The position numbers were made by a program, and so were the translations under genes. From Entomortierella parvispora (lineage: Eukaryota > Mortierellomycota > Mortierellomycetes > Mortierellales > Mortierellaceae): 64,000 nt of DNA. The stretch covers positions 1,426,001 to 1,490,000 of the forward strand of contig OY752147.1 of NCBI GenBank assembly GCA_963573315.1. The letters are read 5' to 3'. Of the stretch, positions 55,795 through 64,000 are shown piece by piece. The notes below the pieces were generated by a model. That model was not told where the DNA came from. It saw nothing but the letters and a program-made list of their open reading frames with translations, and searched no databases. Position 1 is the first letter of the stretch; each line of letters opens with the position of its first letter.

Positions 55795-57225
55795 GTACGC
55801 GTGTGGCTGGCTGACTTGGAAATGTGAGAAGCGGGGTGGGGGAGAAAGCAAAAGTGGAATAAGGTGTGTGTGCGGGGTGAAGGAAGGATGAGAGGTGGAA
55901 TGTAAACCTGCAGGAATGGGGCGACAAGGAGATTCAATCACGACAGTGCTGGCCAAGGGAAGGACAGAAGGAAGGTAGGAAGGCAGGAAGGCAGGAAGGA
56001 AGGAAGGAAGGAAGAAACGGAAGAGAAGGAAGGGAAGGAGGAATGAAGTAAGGTGGACGGGTCTGCCAGGACACACGCAGGCTAAAAGGATGCAAGAAGA
56101 TAATAAAAAAAGAGAGGGGAAGGTGAAGGAGAGCAAACAATTGATGGAAAGGACGAAAGCAAGGAAGGCAAGGCAAGGCATGGCAAGGAAACAAAAACCG
56201 TTCTCTCTCTTCCTCTTCTCTCTCTCTCCACACGGACACAATCCTTCTGGCCACAGGCCGCTGCCCCCTCGTCTGTTCGTCTCGTGAGTTTTGAAGGCAG
56301 GGGACAGGGCGCGCTGTCTGTTTTGTTTGTGCGCACATTTGAGATTTTTTTTTCCGTGTCGAGTGGGCCAGGTTGGTCGCTGGCATCGTCTCTCGTCATT
56401 GCTCCCTCCACTGTCGTTGCGATGTCATCCATCCTGTCATTACTACCAACTTTTGTTCCTTCCGATGCTTGCCTAGGATACTAGGGACGTATGGCCTCAT
56501 GGGGGACACAAAAGGATTCCATTTTTCAGGAACCGAGCCCGCTGGACAAGAGACTTGGCCTCAAGACCAAGACGGTGGACGACCTTTCTTCTCTTCATCC
56601 TCTTACGCTGTTTTTTGTGTGCGCATGTCCAAGTATGCATCAGGCGTTCTTCCCTTTTTCTTCGTTAGCATCGTTTTCTGGTTTCAACAGAGGACACCGG
56701 TCGCGAGGTGAATAGGGTGCAGGCCTTTCCTACTACTCTTTCGCCAATGATGCACAAACCACAGAGACACATACTTTGTTCTCTTCTTTCTCATCACCCT
56801 CAACTGTCATGGAAGCGATTGAGAAGCGATTGACAGCTAGGTATACACCACGTTGATGATACTCACCTGGACCTGCTCAGGCTTTATCGGATCCGAACGT
56901 ACTGGACTATGGCAGGGGTGACCAAAACAACATGTCTGTTCATCGGGCGAACTGTGCGCAAGACGCAATGATTGGTTTTTCATTTTCATTTGCACCTCAT
57001 TGTCAGGGTCATCCCACAACGACATGGTTCCACAAAAGCAACCTCGAAGTACCTCAAATAAATAATAGTTTTTGACTGCACGTGAGAAAAATTAGACTAA
57101 TAAAAATAAAAATTAATTCAGTTTTTTGGAATTGGTGGCTTTGCGTCCCAAAAAACCTCCCACTTTGTGGGTTTGAGCTGTTGTGCAAGAAACACAACAC
57201 GAGAAAACCAAAGATATTAACCAAC
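55795..57225. other. Divergent intergenic region between PPZ and DAD2
   Basis: About 1.4 kb without a gene. Near PPZ it has a GGAA/GGCA purine repeat (about 55968-56015; CCTT in the PPZ sense strand). Near DAD2 it has an AT-rich stretch with an E-box. Confidence 0.55.
57079..57084 (+). promoter_or_regulatory. CACGTG E-box in the DAD2 promoter
   Basis: CTGCACGTGAGAAA, about 145 bp upstream of the DAD2 ATG, in the sense orientation. Confidence 0.5.
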
Positions 57226-57765
57226 ATGTCAGCACCATCGCAACAAGCCCCTCATCACCTGATACAGCGCATGCAGGAGAAAGAGCAAGAGCTGGAACAG
57301 CTGCTAATCCTGCGTCAACTTGCGACTCATCTTCAAACGCATTTCGATGAACTCTCTGACAAATTCGACGGATTGGTGCAAGGCAACCAAGGTAATAATG
57401 AAGGACCCAGCGTTTCATCTTTGGTTTTGTTTTTTTTTTTCTTTTTTCATTCCAAAGACTACCCCGAATTTCACATGTCTCTTGTAAGGAATTTGTCTCT
57501 TACTATCTATCGCCTCATTTTTTTTTTTTGGCCGCAGCTGTGTCAAAGGTGTTAGAAAACTGGTCGGATGTTTTCCGTACCGTCAACATGACAGGTATAG
57601 ACAACAAGGACGCGTCATTAGGAGAACCCTTCGTACACCAAAACGGCTGGACTAATCAAAACATTTTCGTCGATAGACAACTACGCGTCCCAAGATCAGG
57701 AAGGGGAGCAGGATCGATCCTCTCTCGTCAGAATTCCAATTGTGCAGGGCACCACGCCTGCCTGA
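57226..57765 (+). CDS. DAD2: DASH/DAM1 complex subunit DAD2
   Basis: Three small exons, 57226-57391, 57538-57594 and 57677-57765, give 103 residues, the normal size for this subunit. The first part is a heptad-patterned helix (MQEKEQELEQLLILRQLATHLQTHFDELSDKFDGL). The second exon gives SKVLENWSDVFRTVNM, the most conserved Dad2 segment. The third gives a short tail with SSLVRIPIV. DASH couples kinetochores to microtubule plus ends. All three joins keep frame, and exon 2 is only 57 bp, so automated prediction may miss this gene. The reading is strong because three independent pieces assemble into a recognisable Dad2. Confidence 0.9.
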
Positions 57766-57965
57766 CATTTCTTTCAAGCTCTCCTGTGCTCTGAAGCAAA
57801 AGTAGCCGCCAACATTGAAAATATACCCGCACACTTGCTTCAGAGATGTACAATTTGTGTATTGAAGGATTGACAAGTACAATTATGCAAAGGCGATGAA
57901 GCACGTTGTGGAACGCAGTATAAAACAGGAGAGAGACAAAGGATATCGGCTTGTCTGACTTCATT

Positions 57966-59234
57966 TTAAGTCAAAGCATCGTATTGAACCTTCTCGATCT
58001 TGTAAGCCTCCATGGCAACTCTGTTACGCTCGGTGTAAACAGCCTTGTCGGCATCGGAGACCTTGCTCCAGGCATCAGCAAAAGCCTTGGACTGCTCCTT
58101 GAGCGACAAATGGGCGAACTGGCCCGACTCACGGAGATCCTTGGCATACAAGAAAAAGTTGCTGAGGGGACGCTTGGGAGCGTTGGGGTCCTTGAGTGGG
58201 GGAAGACCCTTGCGACCAGACTCCCTCAAAGCCGCACGACGCTGGTTCTCGAGCTTGTATTCTGCTGGGGTCAACTCGTCCAAACGATCCTTTGTGTTCT
58301 GCTTGAAAGCGGCAAAGTTGGCCTTGTATTGGTCTTGGTAGACCTAGAAGGAGAAGGCGGGAGAGATGAGTTAAAGAAATAGTCAACATGTCGTGATGGA
58401 AGTGGCCTGCTAAATACTGCCAAGTATCCTTTGGCCTTACCTGCTTCTCGCTATCAGGGAGGTTCTTCCAGAGCTCAGCGGCAATGGCACCCTCGACAGT
58501 GGGCACAACAGGCTTGCCAGAAGCCTTGACCTTCTCCATATGCTCTCTGAAGAACATGTTCCAGGAGGTGCCAGGGCGCTTAGGCATATCCACAGCGGTG
58601 ACTATTGACAAAAAGCAAGACGGTTAGCTTCTTGTTCTGAGGACGGCCTCTGAACACGGGAAACAAGCCCATAACAAAAGCCATGAAACAATCAGACTCT
58701 CTTCAGCCCTGGGCTGTCACTCGGAGCAATCCACAAGGTCCACTGACAAGTACATTTTTCCCGCCAAACGCGTTCTCGTTAAGCATGTTCCCAACGGCTT
58801 TTGTAAAACGCGAAAAAACTGAAAAAAAAGTGAAAGATAAACAAGTCCTCTTTTCTGTAAAGAGTGAGATTATCCCCCCAGAATTGAACAATCACGAAAG
58901 TGCGTGAAACGCCTCATGATGAGAAAGGACGGGATGTAAGGATCATGATGGATTGATTGATCACGTCGCGCGAGATCACGGCCAAAAAGGAGGAATGAAA
59001 AGAACGGGAGCAGGGATGAAGATGATGGGGAAGGAGGTGGCGATGGAGAGAAGGAAGGATGGTCGAGCGAGGGATGGATGGATGGAGAAAGAGGAGGGCA
59101 GTGCAGGAGCACGAATGGATAGGAATGCAGATGAAGAGCACGCGGATGGCAGTGGACTTACTCTTCTTTGGCTTCTGCTCCTTCTTGGGGGCCTTGGCCT
59201 TTGGCTCCTTGGCTTCTTTTGCGACCTTGGGCAT
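57966..59234 (-). CDS. Tandem HMG-box DNA-binding protein
   Basis: Exons 59234-59162, 58601-58441 and 58343-57966 give 203 residues. The N-terminus is Lys/Ala/Pro-rich (KAKAPKKEQKPKK). HMG box A is diverged (MPKRPGTSWNMFFREHMEK to LWKNLPDSEKQVYQDQYKANF). Box B is typical (DPNAPKRPLSNFFLYAKDLR to DADKAVYTERNRVAMEAY). The two-box layout is shared by animal HMGB, yeast mitochondrial Abf2 and TFAM. The N-terminus is basic but has no clear amphipathic mitochondrial presequence, so a nuclear architectural role is at least as likely. The first intron is 560 bp. The gene is convergent with DAD2, with 200 bp between stops. Confidence 0.92.
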
Positions 59235-59520
59235 GTTTTGTATGTAAAAAGTAGGTGGGAGTGGAGGTGAGGGTGTGGTGGGTAAAGGGGAAAAGAACGC
59301 AAGAAATGAATGTAAAAAGGACAGGCGCTGAAATACCCCCTTCTCAGACGGGAGGGAAGCGAAAATTTCTTTTCCTGTTGGCTGGCTGTCACACGGGGCT
59401 GGAGCGGCTGACCGGACCGCATTGTGTTTGTGCTCTCAGAATTCTTTTGGGGGGCTTGGTGCGCATTTTTTTATTTTTTTTTGCACGGGTCCAACGCGGC
59501 TTGATTTTGATGGGAAACGT

Positions 59521-59526
59521 CACGTG
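59521..59526 (-). promoter_or_regulatory. CACGTG E-box in the HMG-gene promoter
   Basis: On the minus strand TTTGCACGTGACG, about 290 bp upstream of the HMG-gene start. A T8GCACG motif lies 40 bp away at about 59475. Confidence 0.5.
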
Positions 59527-60958
59527 CAAAAGTACGCCACCATAGCCTCATATGAAAACGATATGTATGTGGCACACAAAAAACGCGTATAGCCACCTGC
59601 GTTTCATCGTACTGCGGGCAGAGCTCAAGACCAAGTACCAACTGGTCGCGTTCGCTTTATTTTCATCGGGTGATCACAGTCGTCTAAACTTCCCAGGGTC
59701 AGGACAGAAGCATTGCGCTTCCGCTTGCCATTCTCGCTTGTTATGGCAAGCTTAGTTAGAAGTTGAAGTTGAAAAGTGGATTGAACTATCATTCATTCCG
59801 TTCGATAGTACCGTCATAGTCTTTGATGATTCCCTGACTCTCTAGAACTTTTGGAAACTCGTGTCTACGATCCATGAAGCCACCAAGGCTGCGTCCAATC
59901 CTGACCTTAAGATGGGACGCTCTTTCCCCCCCCCACATTTCGATCTATCCGGGCTCATCCATCCTCAGTGGATGGCTTCGGTTGAACGACGGCCTGCTGT
60001 CCAGTGAATATTATGTAGTCCGATTACAGACCCTCATGGGAGACAATCTCTTCTCTTTTTCTTGTTTGTTTGCTTAAACCAATTCATCCCTCTCCTTTCT
60101 GCAACCACCCAAACATCCCCCTGCTGTTGGTAACGTTGCACACTTCTCTGGCCAACGACCGTCCCACGACTTTCACATCTGTCAAACGCGTTGGCTGCCT
60201 TTGTCCGCTGAGTAAGTGTTGGTTCATGTTCATTTATTTTCTTTACGAATGTCTGCCGGGAGATTTCTAGACTATCTGCGGAGACAGTAACTGTCATGAT
60301 CCCAATTTCCTTGGACCATCGCATCTTTGAGCCCTGTCGCTTCATCACTCTTTCCGTCCATCTATCCCTCAAGTAAGAGAGGCGTTGTTGTTTTCATGAG
60401 GGTCATAGGTTTTTCTTGTATACCGAGGAGGCGTGTCCGAAAGAGAAGCCATGCTCCCCTAAGCATACTAAATGTCTTGGCCAGGAAGCTTGGAAGCAGT
60501 GAGCAGCATTGAGGCGATCATTTACGCTCAAGTGGGACCGGGGCACCACTTTCATCCGTTCAGTCATTTCCACCAAAGGGTGTTGGAGTTTGGAGCCTTT
60601 CCAGAGTCGCGCCACGAAGAAAGGATCGGGCGCAGTGGAACTTTCGACCTTGGCACTCATGAAGTGTTCATTCCGCCCATTCCAATTTGAACCAGCACAT
60701 TGTTCTCATAGCTTCTATTTCGGGCAAAGAGGACCCTTCTCTCCTCTCGCACCACCTCTGCCAGTCTCCAACCACACTGCGGACACGCTGGAACACCCTT
60801 TTTCAATAGCACGTTCTTTGTTGATATCGTGTGCCTCTTGAGAAGCGTATTTGAGGTTGCCATTTTGTGCTTTGATGTTCCTTTTCATATCCCTGCGGTG
60901 GTCTCGGTGGTGGTGGTGGTGGTCGTCGTCGTGCTGGCATTCTTCTCATCATCATCAT

Positions 60959-61001
60959 CTCTCTCTCTCTCTGTCTCTCTCTCTCTGTCTCTCTCTCTCT
61001 C
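60959..61001 (+). repeat. CT microsatellite
   Basis: CTCTCTCT broken by two or three CTGT units, in noncoding sequence upstream of the kinase gene. Confidence 0.9.
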
Positions 61002-62024
61002 GGTTCCTGGGGAACCACCTCCCTTCTCCCCCGTTTGGACAGTTTTTTTCTCGCGAAGCTCAAAACAGCAGTCATCTCGATCTCTTTCCTACTTGGCGCA
61101 TTGTCTTTCTCTTCATTATTATTATTCTATTTCACCTTCACACCTCGTGTTGTCCTACCCAAAAATTGTCGGATGATCAGCACACACAAACGTGCTCCAT
61201 GTCTTTGAGCTGTGGCCATTCTATTGCGACAACAGTAGCCATCCTGTCAGACCGCTTGGCGAATACTTACTCCAAAGCAACAATTGGCCATACCGCCGTA
61301 CCCAAGGTTACGATGCTTTTGCTCGCCCTTCATAAGACACACAAACACAGATGCACACATACCCACCACACGCACACAGAGGTGCACCCACATGCACCCC
61401 TTCCCTCTCTGTTTGAGTTCGCTTTTGGACCCGCTGTCGCATGCACCTTGCCGCTACACCGGATTTCATTATGAAGACCGATCCGATCTACCCCTTCCCC
61501 ACCCCTCCTCTTCTCCTTTTCCTCGTCCCCCTTCTTTGTCAATGGCAATACCAATGTCATTGGCACGACATGATCTGCAGCCCCACAGAGGTCGCAGAGT
61601 CGGAAGAAGAATAGCACTTGCAACAGCCACCGGTTGCTGGAACGAACAAAAGGGTCCTCTGTGCTGACGCCTCTCACTCTTTTGCTTCCTCTTTCTTCAT
61701 CTTTCCACTCCCTCTTCTGATAGATTGGCATCTGTCGCTGAAAAGTCTTTGGATACAATTCCATCATCGAGCAATCGTCGGCACTCTTCACTTGCCTGCC
61801 TATCACAACACTTTTCCACTGCCCGTCATCCATCCATTTCTAATCTCGTCTTCTCCTTAGTCTCTTTATTCCTTTCTCCTTCCAACATTTCTATTATCAC
61901 TCCTCTACTTCGTCTCGACGTCCTTTTTTGATTCCGAAAAAGAAGTTCGCTATTGTCCTCCCTTTCACGCCTCTTCAACTTTACCGTTCCTTTAATCCTA
62001 CTCTTTCTCATTACCAATCCTATA

Positions 62025-64000
<1,976 letters not shown>

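Larger units (their letters stand above)
59235..62024. other. Divergent intergenic region (2.8 kb) between the HMG gene and kinase gene
   Basis: No gene is convincing. It holds an E-box near the HMG gene, a GGTGGT run (60902-60925), a CT microsatellite (60959-61001), a short CACACA stretch (61336-61395) and a long pyrimidine-rich zone from about 61.45 kb to the kinase start, probably its leader. Confidence 0.55.

Overview
This window comes from an intron-rich filamentous fungus. The genes include several that are fungal-specific or fungal-typical: CWH43, SOG2, the DASH subunit DAD2 and a PPZ-type phosphatase. Introns are mostly 75-200 bp with GTAAGT-like donors, CTAAC-like branch points and (T)AG acceptors. 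Many proteins carry long Ser/Gln/His/Asn-rich disordered regions. The overall style suggests an early-diverging lineage such as Mortierellomycota or Mucoromycota. That placement is an inference; no rRNA or other direct marker is present.

Layout. 1-13 kb (+): the 3' part of a very large uncharacterised protein; an Ala/Glu/Lys helical protein ending in a CaaX box; and CWH43 (GPI-lipid remodelling). 13.3-18.9 kb (-): tRNA-Gly(GCC), HRD3/SEL1L (ER-associated degradation) and an orphan Ser-rich protein. 19.6-23.4 kb (+): an MFS transporter. 23.4-33.3 kb: about 10 kb with no convincing protein-coding gene, probably the distal promoter and long spliced 5' leader of a two-finger C2H2 transcription factor at 33.3-36.3 kb. 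37.1-39.2 kb (+): a Cys-rich single-pass membrane protein. 39.4-45.3 kb: a divergent pair, BioF-like 7-keto-8-aminopelargonate synthase (-) with a peroxisomal AKL terminus, and DIS3/RRP44 exosome nuclease (+). 45.5-55.8 kb (-): SOG2, a C2-domain protein and a myristoylatable PPZ-type phosphatase. 57.2-59.2 kb: DAD2 (+) and a tandem HMG-box protein (-), convergent. 62.0 kb to the end (+): the start of a NIM1/BRSK-type kinase.

How the genes relate. There is no operon or obvious biosynthetic cluster. Several genes touch cell shape, cell wall and division: CWH43 (GPI anchors), SOG2 (RAM network), PPZ (cell integrity and ion homeostasis), the NIM1/BRSK-like kinase (polarity and morphogenesis checkpoint in relatives) and DAD2 (kinetochore). 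An E-box-like element, GCACGTGA, lies 140-290 bp upstream of CWH43, SOG2, DAD2 and the HMG-box gene and upstream of the tRNA, each time in the same orientation relative to the gene.

Exon boundaries were derived by hand from splice signals and reading-frame continuity; all listed joins keep frame. The least certain parts are the MFS N-terminus (20.03-20.32 kb), the PPZ C-terminus and the start of the orphan gene at 18.9 kb.
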